A stretch of 64,000 bases of DNA. Source: Oreocharis arfaki. Its lineage: Eukaryota > Chordata > Aves > Passeriformes > Paramythiidae. The stretch spans positions 154,750-218,749 of the forward strand of contig VZRR01012431.1 of the NCBI GenBank assembly GCA_013398015.1, in the 5' to 3' direction. The translations under genes and the position numbers were made by a program. The notes under the pieces are model-generated. The model made no database searches. It saw nothing but the letters and a program-made list of their open reading frames with translations, and was not told where the DNA came from. Positions 1 through 11,600 of this stretch are shown in pieces (the stretch's first letter is position 1; each line of letters starts with the position of its first letter).

Positions 1-830
1 AGGAGGAGCGCGGGGCGCTGCCGTTGTGGAGCGGCCCCGGGCGCGAGCGGCGGAGCGGTGGCCCCGCCGTGGCCGCTCGGTAGCCGCCGGTGGCCGCCCG
101 GGTCGCCACCGCCCGTGTTCGGGAGCGGCAGGTGGGCTTGGAGCGGCAGGATGGAGCGGCAGGATGGAGCGGCCACACCTGCGCCGGCCCCGCCCCGGCC
201 AGCATCCCTCCTCCGGGCTGCATCCCTGTGCCATCCATCTCTCCTCCGGGATGCATCCCTGTGCCATCCATCCCTCCTCCGGGATGCATCCCTGTGCCAT
301 CCATCCCTCCTCCGGGCTGCATCCCTGTGCCATCCATCCCTCCTCCGGGCTGCATCCCTGTGCGGTCCATCCATCCCTCCCTCCTTCCCGCCGCTGTCCG
401 TGCTGACGCTCCCCGGGGAGCGCTCCCCGAGCCGCGCTGGGCTCCGCCGGTGTTTGCTCGCTGTCCTGTCCGCCAGCTCATCATCCCTTGTTCCCCCGTC
501 CCTGGAGAGCAGCATCCCGGCCCGAAGCGCCGCCCGGGCTGCCTGTGCCATCGCCACCTCGCAGCTGTCACCGCGTTCGGCTGGCAGCCGCTCTCGGCTC
601 CGTGTTCCGCGGCCGGTTCCCGGTGCCGTGCCCGGGTCCCTGCGATCCCTGGAGCTGTTGGTGTGTCCTTGCCGTGTTCCATCCCTGCCCAGCCTCTGCT
701 CTCCCCGCGCTCCATAGCCACCACCCGTCCCCACGCTGAGGATTTTTATCTCCTTAAGCAATTACCGCTGCTGGGGCTCTCTCTGCTCCCGCGGTGACAA
801 TCGCTGTCGCGGTGGAGCAGTGCCACCAGT
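1..830. promoter_or_regulatory. CpG-rich region, probable downstream shoulder of the NCAM1 promoter island
   Basis: The first 200 bases are strongly GC-rich with many CpG dinucleotides and include a GC-box-like stretch near 187-200 (ccccgcccc). CpG density falls off towards 800, after which the sequence becomes AT-rich. This is how the 3' side of a promoter CpG island looks. NCAM1 exon 1 is expected just upstream, so the region is inferred to be the start of intron 1 or adjoining 5' UTR. I found no signal-peptide-like ATG frame ending at a donor in the phase needed to join exon 2. The GC-rich open frames here are not supported as proteins. Confidence 0.5.
201..372. repeat. 33-bp minisatellite, about 5 copies
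   Basis: The core ctccggg recurs at 211, 244, 277, 310 and 343, giving an exact 33-bp period. Each copy reads roughly ctccgggctg, then catccctgtg, then ccatccatccct, with small substitutions (gctg or gatg after the ggg). Because 33 is a multiple of 3, the repeat stays open in several frames and produces artificial repetitive ORFs. It lies inside the CpG-rich start of the window. Confidence 0.95.
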
Positions 831-3584
831 GTCCCCAGGGCTGCTGCCAAATCCCAGCCACCTGTTTAACATCAGCACAGCACCCACCCTGAACCATACC
901 CGGCTCTCTCTCTAAGAGCGCTGCTATTTAGTCTCTCTTTGATTTAAAAAAAAAATAAAAAATAGTGCTTATTAGAGGGTCTGTGTGATGTGCTCCCGAT
1001 CCCGGCAGCTCTTCCCCGTATCCAGCTCTGCATCTGGCCCGGCCACACCCTCCCATCCCCGTCTCTGCACATTCCTGCTCTCACCCGTGCTGAGATGCCA
1101 GACTGCTCCCTGCGATTGCACAGCCATCGCCTCCCTGACACATTCACACAGCCTTTCTCAGCTGTGGGAGGGCACAATAAAGCGCTTTGGTTGGGGGGTT
1201 TTTTGGTTTGTTTTTTTTTCCAGGGAAAATAAATGGGAGTAAGCAAAAGGAAAATTATCTGCATATCATCTGTTGCCCCACTCAAATACATGTTTATCCA
1301 ATAATAATAATTATGAATATGGAGACTGCCTAGGGAGCTGCACAGCTGGAACTGTTAAATCAGCATAAAATGGAGAACACAAAAACCAAATAAAATATTA
1401 AAAAGCTAGAACAAAGCAGCAGTAGTGTTTATGGTGAAAGCAGCACCAAGCACATCAAGCTCTGCTTTCCACCCTAAAGGATGCTCTGGTCTTGTACCTT
1501 CTTTTTTTTCCCCAGCTGAGCTCACCAGTCTGTGATGGGGGAGAAGGGATTTTGCTTTGGAGGCTGTGGAGATGTCAGTGCAAGAGGGTGCTTTATTTAT
1601 ATTAATGTATTTTATTATATTTATGTTATGATTGTGCTGCTAAAGAAACCTTAAGCTCCAATATAAGGGGAGGCAAGAGAGAGATATTTTTTAGTGAGGA
1701 ATCCCTGAGGAAACTGTTGTCTGAGCACAGTTGTGGGGTAGGTTCACAACCAAACCATGTCTTTTATGTCGTTCAGAGTAATTCCACATTTTGTGTGTGT
1801 CCCTGTGGCCTGTGGTAGTGCTGATTTATTTAGTCTGCTGTAAAATTAAAACATTCTCTGATAATTTAGAAGCTGATTTATAGACGGAGCAGATGGCTCC
1901 TCTCCTTTCATGTACATCCTGACAGCTATGGTTTCCTAAAGAAAAGAGAGTATTTTGTATCAACTTTATCCCCTTGACACATGAACTTGAAAATTCCTGA
2001 CTTGACTCTTGGATTGGTTTTTTTATTGTTGGGTCTTTTGCGTGTGGGTTTTGTCAGGGTTTGTTTTTTTTTTTTTTTAAAGGACATTTAATAGAACAGT
2101 AACTTAATGAATACCCGGTTTTTAAGTGTTAAAGATTGTGGCTGCTCTCCAGGCTGAAAGTGCCTTCACTTTTCTTGGCTCGTCTCCAGAAATATATTTT
2201 AAGGACAGACTGCTCTGCCGTCGGGTAGAAGTGATGGGTTCTCGTGGATGGAGAATGCCATGGGGGGTTTTTTATGGGTTTTCCTGTTTGTTTGGGGGTG
2301 GGAGGGCGATGCCATGGATTTCCTCCACGGGCTGCCAGGGAAGCAGAACCAATTGCTGGGGGAGGAGGAGGAGGAGGAGGAGGGGATCCTGCATCTGCTG
2401 CCATCAGTCTGCGAGGAACAGAGGGATAGCTCGGGGAGGAGACAAAGCACAGTTTATTTCCTCATTTAAAAGGCCATCCTGCGGTTTTTCTCATTATTGA
2501 CACACCTGGCGGTATAAAAAAGGCACAGTTCTGGGGGGTTTCGGTGCGTTTCTGGCATGGTTTTGGAAGCATCGGTTTTGCAGTGTACTCCCGTGTGATT
2601 CCAACTTAAGACGGGTATTATGAACTTCCCGAAACGCCTCTGTTAGCAGCCCGGGAGAGGCTGTTTCCTTCGGAATTGTGTCGTGGCTTTGATGCAGGGA
2701 ATGACGAGAAAGGTTCAAGCATCTGATGCTACCGCGGCAGTGTTTTTCAGGTGCACTGGAAAGACGATGCCTTTGTTTATTTCCCAATCCTGTCCCTTCC
2801 CAGGGATGTGAAATGTGACGTGAAACAAGCAAAGCGACTCGCTTGTAAATATCAGACTTTGAAATCGACGAGGAAACAGAGCTGTGGTGTCTTCCTTGCT
2901 GTTTACAAACAGGGAGAATGGGAATAACTCGGCTGAGGGTGTGTCTGTGCAGGGAACTACGGCTCCCAGGCAGCTCCTCTCTCCTGGATGGTTCCTCCGC
3001 GCATGTTTTTTTAGGAATTAATGTGTCTCTTTTCATCCCAACACTTCCCAAAAACAACAACAGCAACAAGAAAAAAATAGAGCCACCAGGCAAATAGACT
3101 TTGAGCCATCCAAATCACAGAAGCAAATTTGAAGGTCAGCTGGCTGCGGCTCCTTTTGTTTAGGAAAGCACATTAGCATGGAGCGAAGGGCTGGCTGTGC
3201 ACGGGGATGGAAATGAGGAGGGCTTGGCAGCAGGGCCATTATGGCCTCGCAGTTCCTGGTGGGGAAATGCAGCTGCTCATTAGGAACGATGCCTTTTGAA
3301 GTGACCGTGAGAGCCAAATGGCAGCGCCTGCTCCTGCCTTTGGGATTGTCTCCGGCAGCCACTGCGGGGAGGTTTTTTCTGGTTTTTTTTTTTTTGGTTT
3401 GCCGTGTAGATGGAATGGAGAAAAATGGATAAAAATCAAGGATGAGTTTCACGTTAAAGTAGATGCACGGCTCAAAATCCAGTAGTTTCCACTGTGTCGA
3501 TGGGAAGGCAGATAATCCCTCTCCATACAGCCAGTGATGCCTGCAGCTTTCAGACCTGCCAAGGATAAATGACAGATAAGGGGT
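831..3584. other. Intron 1 unique sequence, mostly AT-rich
   Basis: No gene is seen here. The stretch is AT-rich from about 930 to 2100 with T homopolymers (around 1200-1220 and 2064-2078), a GGA trinucleotide run near 2361-2384, and otherwise unique sequence. A minus-strand open frame of about 200 codons (2494-3093) has no recognisable domain and is judged to be chance. Confidence 0.6.
2361..2384. repeat. (GGA)n microsatellite
   Basis: About eight consecutive GGA/GAG triplets lie in a purine-rich tract. The plus strand is all purine here. Confidence 0.9.
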
Positions 3585-3740
3585 GGAGTCACCATCCCTG
3601 CAAGTGCCCAGAAATGTGTGACCGTGGCACTTCAGGACGGGGTTCAGTGGTGAACACGGTGGTGGTGCAGGGTTGACAGTGTGACTTGATGATCCTGAAG
3701 GTCTTTTCCAACCTTAATGATTCTCTGGTTCCACAAAAAG
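3585..3740 (+). mobile_element. CR1 LINE 3' fragment
   Basis: The segment runs from a 'gagtcaccatccctg' block to 'ggtcttttccaacc' followed by 'ttaatgattctctgg', the conserved 3' end of avian CR1 non-LTR retrotransposons (divergent ORF2 tail plus 3' UTR). It is 5'-truncated, as most CR1 copies are, and carries no intact reverse transcriptase. Confidence 0.85.
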
Positions 3741-3920
3741 CAATTTCAGGAGGAGTTCCTTCATGGAAAGGGTTAAACATCGTCAGGGGCTGCCCTGGGA
3801 GGTTTGGATTCCGCAGCCCTGAGGTGTCCAAGGAATTGCTGGACAAGGTGGGGATTGGTCACAACTTCCACTCGATGTCCTTGGAGGGCTTTTCCAACCT
3901 CAGTGATCCTGTGATTCCAT
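3741..3920 (+). mobile_element. Second CR1 LINE 3' fragment, tandem to the first
   Basis: The segment reads 'ttcatggaaaggg', 'ggggctgccctgggaggt', 'aggtgtccaaggaattgctgg', and ends 'cttttccaacctcagtgat' then 'cctgtgattcc'. This matches a different and slightly longer CR1 3' region in the same orientation, directly after the first copy. It is 5'-truncated and non-coding. Confidence 0.88.
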
Positions 3921-5194
3921 GGAAAACCTTGTGCCAGAACACGCTGGGGTGTGCAGGGGAGGTGCTGATGTATTTGACAATACCCAAAGCCACCTGAAAG
4001 CTTCCTCAGAGCGTTTTTTGGACCCTGTTACAGCTTTGGCTTCTGAGGTTGCTTTTAACACAAGAATTTATGTACTGGAGGTGCTTCAGCTAAATTATGG
4101 CTTGGACAAATGTGGGACATCAACAGCCTCAGTGTTGAGAACTCCACATCTCCAGGCAGCTGCCAGAAAAGCTGATTTTGGGGGAACAGCACACAATGGG
4201 AGGTTTATCCTGCAAAGCAAGTGCAAATTGCTTTAAGATTCCTCTGAAGAAGCAGCAGCAGCTGTGGGGTGTAGTCACACAGAGCTGTGCTTAAGAGCTG
4301 GGGGAGTTATGGAAATTCTTACAAGTGAATAATAATTAGGATGGAGAGCTGGTGTTCGCAGCACAAGTCAGGGAGCCATGTTAGGTGTGAACAAAAAAAA
4401 GAGATAAGATGCTTGTGCCTGAAGATGAATGTCTGAACTTCCCTCTGCATGCTCAGAAACAGAGCTGGGGTTTGGAAATGTGGGAGGTTCTCAGCTCTGT
4501 AATTGCTCACTGTGGGCTCTGTGCTCCTGCCCTGCCCAGGGAATGGAGGCACCAAAGGTCTCTGAGACCCTGACTGTCCCCAGGTAAATTCAGGCTGAAA
4601 ACCAGGGCACAGAGGGGACAAAGGCCAGGGAGTGGCAGGCCCTGACCCTACAGGCACTCCTGCTGCGCTGGGCCGTGGCAGGGATGCAGCCCTATATCCG
4701 TACGTGTGATGCAAGGAAATTAAGTTTAGGCTGCAGGCAGTAATGGGATACGTGGCAGGGTTGATCTGTCCTCTATTTGCATCCCAGATCTTGTGACAGG
4801 ACAAATGTAGGGGGTGTTGGGAAAACTGGGAGCTGGCTGGTTCAATACAGCCTTGGTAGAGCAACGTGGAAAATATTTGGGAAGTCCATTGAAATGGTCA
4901 ATTTCTTAGAATGGGGAGCCCATTTGATTTATTTTGAGTTAAAACAAATGTCCATCACTTCACCAGGGCATTGTTGGCCAGGACAGAATCCATTTAAAGA
5001 AACTCTTGACTGCTTTGATTGTTCCAGAATTACCAATCTCATCATGTCTTGAGCAAAAATATTTATGTTTTCTTTATAGCTGAGTTTTAAGACTGTCACA
5101 GACTTCGGGTAAATCAGGGTAGGTACTTTCCACACTTTGTTATTAAAATCAGGCAAGTCAGGGTAATTTTCTGAAAATCCACCTGCTCCTCCCT
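3921..5194. other. Intron 1 unique sequence between CR1 fragments
   Basis: No gene or clear repeat is recognised. Short ORFs on both strands have no recognisable domain. Confidence 0.5.
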
Positions 5195-5605
5195 GCTGAG
5201 GCCACGTTTGGAGTTCGGGGTCCAATTCTGGGCTCCCCAGGGCCAGAAAAATCTGTGGATTTACTGGAGAGAGTCTGGAAGAGGGACTGGAGCATCTTTG
5301 GTGTGAGAAGCAGCTGAGACTGGAAAGAGAAGACTTGAGGGGATGTGGGTGTGGATGAATTCCTGCTGGGAAGGAGTGAAGACAACCAGGATGCCCCCAG
5401 TGATGCCCAGGGACAGGACAAACCGGAATACAGCAAATCCTCTCTGAACATGTGAAAATACACCAAAATCCTTGTGGATTCTCCATCCATGGAGCCTTCA
5501 GAAGCCACCTGGCCAAATTCCTGGTGTCCTCCTGCACCTGCCTTCCCCTCCTGGACTGGATAATCTCAAGATGTCCTTTCCAACCCAAATGATTCTGTGA
5601 TTTTC
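5195..5605 (+). mobile_element. CR1 LINE 3' fragment (about 410 bp)
   Basis: The 5' part resembles the CR1 ORF2 tail ('ttctgggctccccagg', 'ctggagagagtctggaag', 'gactggagcatctttgg', 'gcagctgagactgg'). The 3' end is the canonical 'ggataatctcaagatg', 'tcctttccaacccaaatg' and 'attctgtgatttt'. Orientation is plus. Many indels and no usable frame indicate an old copy. Confidence 0.88.
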
Positions 5606-8600
5606 CTACCTCTACTCTTATAAAAAATAGTTATAATAGAAGTGTATTTGAATATTTAATTTACTTTTTCTTCTTTGTTTATATTCATCATATTTATCAT
5701 CCTTGAATCTTTAAGATAAACAAGAATGTTAATTATTTGTTATGGGTTTATGGTTAATTATAATTTACCACATTGATTAACTTGAAATGTAACTCCAAAG
5801 ACATGAATAGGAGTGTGTAAATCTGGGTAAAAAAATGTGTGAAATAGAGGTTTAGAGGGAGAAATGAGTCAGGTAACATATTCAGGCTACATTTTGGGCA
5901 GAATTTGGTCTGAATCAGCGCTTGAAATTCAAGGTCCTTCCCAGAGGAGAAACCTGGCTGAGCTGTGCAGTTGAGTAGGAGATAAATGATGAAATAAAGT
6001 GATAAAGATTTTAGACAATGGAAATAGAAAATTGCTGCCTCCAAACTTGAATGGGCTTTTCCAGATGTTTAACATCCCTTGTCCCAAAAGCAGCTCTATA
6101 AAAAAATTCTTAAATTGTCACAGGCACTGCAATATATTCCTGCAGAATTTAGTTAATTATCCCTGAAATCAAACTGTAGGATTGTAAATGCCCTTGTTTC
6201 ATGAAAAAAAAATAAAACAAAACAAAACCCTAAACATTTATTTTAAAAGTGCAGTTCTTTGCAGTTCTTTTTACCACGGAGATTGATGTGCATTAAGCAT
6301 TCAGAAATTTAAATCCCATTTTTTTTCCCAGCGCCTTCATACGCGGGGTACTGGAGGCTGGCGTTCCACCGTGCCACAAAGGAGGGGCAGCCGCTTCCGT
6401 GGTGTTTGCACAATATTGGCAAATTGGGCTTCAGTGCGCGGCATTATCGCATAATCTGATGTTTAAAATAAACACGGGCAGTAATTGAGGGAACCTCGGG
6501 GTTCGGGGGATGCTCGGCGGCGGTTCTTCAGAGCCCACTAAAGAGCGGCCTGTCTTCGCATATTAATCACCCTTTCAAAGGAGCTCTGCCTTATTTGCAT
6601 TGTGCGGGCACCGAGGAGTCCCAGAGTGTGCCCGAAGGGAGGAAGGGGGGCCGGGATTGTTGTGCTCAAAAGGGGTTTTATTCCATTTCAAGTGGCGGGG
6701 CTGAGGGCGGCCGAGCCCGGGCAGGGCCGGGGAAGGACGGCCCCGCTCCGGCCCTGGGGGCTCCGGGCGCTGCGGAAAATGAAATCCACCCGGGAACCTG
6801 CAGATATCTGTGCCTTGTCAGGCAGCTGGGGTTTAAAATAAAGTGTCGGCCCATTGTTTTGCCTTTTGGGATCACAGCCAGGCCAAGCTCTGAGGCTCGG
6901 TCCCTTTGGGAAACGCGGGGACGGGGGGTAAAGTTTGGGGCAGTTTCAGGTTGTGTGAGTTTGGGAATAACAGGATTTCCCAGGCCACGGCACTCCCCTG
7001 GTGATGTGGTTTTGTGTAACTTCAGCTGCTGCCTTGGGGCAGTGTGAGGTGAGGTGTTAATGAGCTGCGTCTGCACGGAAAATCCAGAAAAAATCAAGAA
7101 AAGGGGAGATTTCGGATCCTTTTCTTTGTGCAAGTCTCAAAAACCCCCAGATACCGAAACATGGACTTTAGTCAGCAGTAGAGATGGGTGACAGCTTGGT
7201 ATTTTGAAGGAGAAGATGGGCAGATAAAAAAAATATATATATTTTTACACGTAAGTAGTAGTACAGCATAGTGGGAATTTTATTTTGGCACAGTGAGTAG
7301 GAGAATCGGGCTGCAAATCGTGGTTGTGAGTAACCAGCAGCTCGTGTTGTGGGGACAGGTGAGAACTGATCCATCCCTGTAGCGACACTGCTTCTGCTGA
7401 AGAAAACCTTTTGTTGGAAGGAAAAACTGCGTTTCAGACAACCAATATCACTGTGCTCCCCAAATCCAAAGATGTTATCCTGCGTTTGTGTTTAATCAAT
7501 AGTATTGAGCTGTTGGCTGAAGTCTTTGGTGTCTCTTTCCTTGTGCTTTTCCTTGCTTTATCAGCTCCTTGGGCATATTTTCTTACACTTGATTATTTTG
7601 TTCTGCTAAAAACTGGCAGAGAGTTCCCTCTAAGTGTGAATTTCAGGAGGGAGGTTATGTAAAGCAGCAGTTTCCAAACAGGTATCCAAGGAGCCAAAAA
7701 AGCCAGAACAGCCTTGAGTGATGATGTTCAGGCTGGGCTGAGGTTGGGTTTAACTTGGAAAGGTCTTTGTAGAAATGAATCACTGGAGTGGAGCTTTTTT
7801 GTGTGTTTATTGTTGCTCTCTGTGTTCAGAATGGTATTTTCAGGGGTTTTTTTGTAGTGAGCATGAAGAATTTTTGTGTAATTTGGGGATGCTGTTAAGG
7901 CAAGAAGATGGGGAGAGCATCTTTCTGCTAAATGCTAGTTTTGCTGTATTTTAGTGAGAATGGTTGGGTTTATGTGTGGATGTTTTGGGGTGGGAACGAG
8001 TGGATTTTCATGAGGTAGCAGAGGTTTGCCTGTGTCACTGCAGTCAGAAAGAAAACTCCAAACCATCCCTGCCAGACAGTTCCCATGTATTCCTCTCATA
8101 ATTTCATATAAAGCTCATTGCAGTTGCAGCAGTTAGAGGTGAAGTGTAGCAGCAAATACTAAAATACAGCCAATGTCGATATTTCCCTTTAATGATAGCT
8201 GCCTTCATATTGGTTTTATATCATGAATATTAATTGTGGGCAAGCTGTGGCACTGTTACGATAAAGCACTTAGTGCCCACCTGGGTGTGCTTTGAAAGCC
8301 TTAAAATAACAATTTTTAAACTTTCTTTTAAATCTGTTAACGTGCTTAACAGAGTCTGTGCAGCTCAGGATCTAGTGAGCAAAATGCCTACTCATTATTG
8401 GGTAATTATAATATTTGAGAACGTAATTTTGCGTTTTTCAGTGTGTTAATAACGAGAGAAAGTCATCAGACACTTGTGCGTGGCATTTCAGCAAAATACA
8501 ATCAACAGCTGCTTGGCCAAGGAACTTACTGAATTATTATGAGCCTGCAGGAATCAAAATAGCAGAGACCTGGAACTGTTGTTTCAGTTGTGTTTGAAGC

Positions 8601-11600
8601 ACATAATCCCCGGGAGCCTAACGTGCTTTTAGGGCTGGGAGCAGACACACGGAATTACTGCACACTCCCTAAATCCTCCTGCAGTTTAATCTCTTCATGA
8701 TCTCTGGGATGCAACTGGAAGGCACTCAGCGTTTATTCCCGACTCCCTGGTGGCTGGGCTTTGCTGGGAAGCTGGGATACACGAAGGGAATAAAATGTGT
8801 AAATTTATTTAGTGTAGGCAGTCTGGAACAAGTTTTTTATTTTTGCTGCAGAGAACTCGCTGTAAGAAGAGCTACAGCATCAGAGATTTAATTTTGTATT
8901 GATTCACCTCTGGCTTTGCCATTTTATTTTATTTGGGGATGAGCTTTGGCCATTTCACTCTCTAATTTTTCTCCGTTTCTCTGTAAAATGAATATTTCAT
9001 GAAATAGAAGTAAACTTGCAGTAGTTTGTGCTTTGTGAACAAAAATAACGTCGTGCTGCAGTGATTGTGGTTTTAATTTCCCACCTCAGGCTATCATGAA
9101 TATTAGCTCCAGAGCAAGAAATACTGTGAAGTACTTCTGTTTAATAGAATAAAAGTTATTTTTGTTTAGAAATGGGTATTTCTGTTGGTAGGATGCTTTT
9201 ATTCCTGGCAAAAAAAAAAAAGTGTGTTTTTTGTGGTCGTGCTGGTGTGCAGTTTTTGCACAGTATCAGGCACGAGGAGATAAATCCTGCCTTTATCCAG
9301 TCCCAGGGAATATCCAGGCAGGAATTCGTCTCGCCTGCTCCCAGGTACTGAGGGCTCACCTGGCCCTGGGGAAATTCCAGGTGGCTACTGGAGTAAAGAT
9401 CAATGGAAATCTGCAAAATGGCCATTTATTTTTAGAAAAATGACTCGTGCTGATCTTTCTTACACCTGCTGAAAAAAGAGGGATTTCGCTGAAAGGAAAT
9501 GGGGTTTTTCCCCACCCAGGCCCTGCCTTGCTGCTCGCTCTGCAATTAATGTGACCTGCTGCTCATTAATGACTTGCTGTGGGTGGGTAGGGAAAAACAC
9601 AGCGAAACCATAAAAACATTCATAGAAACAGTGCTCTTCTCCTTGCTGGGTGCTCTCAGCTCTGCTGCAGGGGAGCACTGGGAGGATTTAAACCAATCTG
9701 TCAACATTTGTGCTATTTCACACTTAGGTTCTGTTGTAAGAACAGAAATCTCCTTTGCTTGCAACCAGCAAACCTCAACATCATCAGCAAAGCATTGAAC
9801 AAACCCAGTCCTGAGATGGCTTTTTTTTAGCTCAGTCTGTCTTCCAGGAGAAAACCTGCACTTCAAAGCCTTTGAATTGGGCTCTTTTTTTAAAATACAC
9901 ATTTTCTGGAGCAGCTTTTTCCATTATTTTACGAAGGAGTCATTGAACATTCAAGGTAAAAAGGTGCACTTGCAGCAGAAGCTGCTGGAGCAGTCCCTGG
10001 AGTGTGTTTGCCTTGGCTTTTTTTGTGTTCTGGGCAAACACACTTCAGGTATTTCTGCTTTTATCAATGGCAGTCACTGGTGTTTGCTTAGAAAGCAATA
10101 GTAGAAATAAGTGTTTTATACACAAGCTTGTGGGGTTTGCATCATTTTAATGTGAAAATAATAACTTGTGGGAGATGAGGGAACTCTAAAGGCTGCCCTG
10201 TAGGACAATCTCTGTTACTGCTCTCTAATACCAATAAATTAAAGCTTTTTTTTTTGCTTTTTAATAGGTGTGCTTGAGTTTCTGATAACCTGTCTCTGTT
10301 TTAGTTACTTGTTAATCCCCAGAGAAAAGGCTGAATGTGCCAGTTACCTGCAGATGGAAGTCCTAAGTTTTGAAATCCCCATTATTTTGATTAGAAGAAA
10401 CTATTTTTACATGAAGAATTCTTGTTTTTTGAGACTGGATCTAGATTTTAATGAAACCACAAAGCCATTGTGGACCATTTTTGTTGTGTTCAGCCCTGAA
10501 TTTCAGGCTCTGGTTTGTAGCTGCAGTCACTCTGGCAGGTCTGGGGAGCGATCAGTGCCCTATTCCAGAGCTCCTGTGTAGTCCCAGGAGTTGTTTTTCA
10601 TCAACCTAAATTGGTCCATCCAAAGCAGCCTCGAGATAAAAATAGCAAATCCCACAGTCACTCGTTTTGTGCGTTCAGGCCCTGCATTATTGATGTATTC
10701 CTGCAGTGTCCTCTGTGTCCAAAAGATTCACTGTGTGTGATTCATTATTTAGTGGCACATGCAGAAGTACCTCCAAGCATTAAAGAAACAAAAGATAAAG
10801 GTATTTTCTTATCAGGTGAATGGTTCTCTTATCTCCTTTTCCTTGAAGATTGCAGAGTAGTGGGACCAGAGGAATTTAGCTGGAGTGGTGAGTGAAAGCA
10901 ATGCTGCTGATTCCCTTGGAATTTAGCACTTTAAATGGATTAGAACTAAAAATATCCCTGCCTGGCATTGCGTCAGACCCAGAAGCCTTTCAGATATCTG
11001 CATTTCCATGGTTGATGGCAATTTAAAAAGAGTCCCACGTTGGAGCTAAGTGGGAGCGTTGTGAAGGGGAGCCAGGATTCTTCGCTGGAGCAGCAGTGTT
11101 GGGCTTAGCTGTAAAATTCATGGGTCTTGCTAAAGTGGGAGCCCACAGAAGCAGAATTTGGGAAGGGAAAGGTGATTTTTGTTAGAGACAGGATGTGTAA
11201 TTCTCTCCTTGGAAATGTGGAAGCCTTAATAGGCATTAATCTCCCTTTGTAACTTTGGGGTGGGATCTTGCAGCATCTGGACCAGGTCTTGTTGGCCAAT
11301 TCTGTTACCAATAAATTCACTCAGAGCTCGTGTTTTTGGGGTTTTTGTTAATAACGGTGTGCGAGCACTGCATTAGGGCTTGAGATGCACTCCTTATAAT
11401 CCCAGAAAACCATAAATGGCATTTTACCAATGGAAAGGGAACTAATCACGTTTTGTGCTTATCTGAAAGCCTGGAATTTCACTGCCACAAAGGAGGAGAC
11501 TTTGACTGAGCTCATGGTGTGTGCTCCTGGTTTTTTTGTTTGGACAAATTTTACTTTCCTAGAGCAGTTAAATCATCTCAGTGGCCTTGCAGAAGGGCTG

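Noticed and set aside
26..797. Long GC-rich open frames with repeated SLLRAASLCHP-like peptide
   Set aside because: They are produced by the 33-bp minisatellite being open in several frames at once. They have no ATG-based start with context and no known domain.
2494..3093. 199-codon minus-strand open frame
   Set aside because: No homology or domain is seen and it lies in unique intronic sequence. Its length is compatible with chance in 64 kb.
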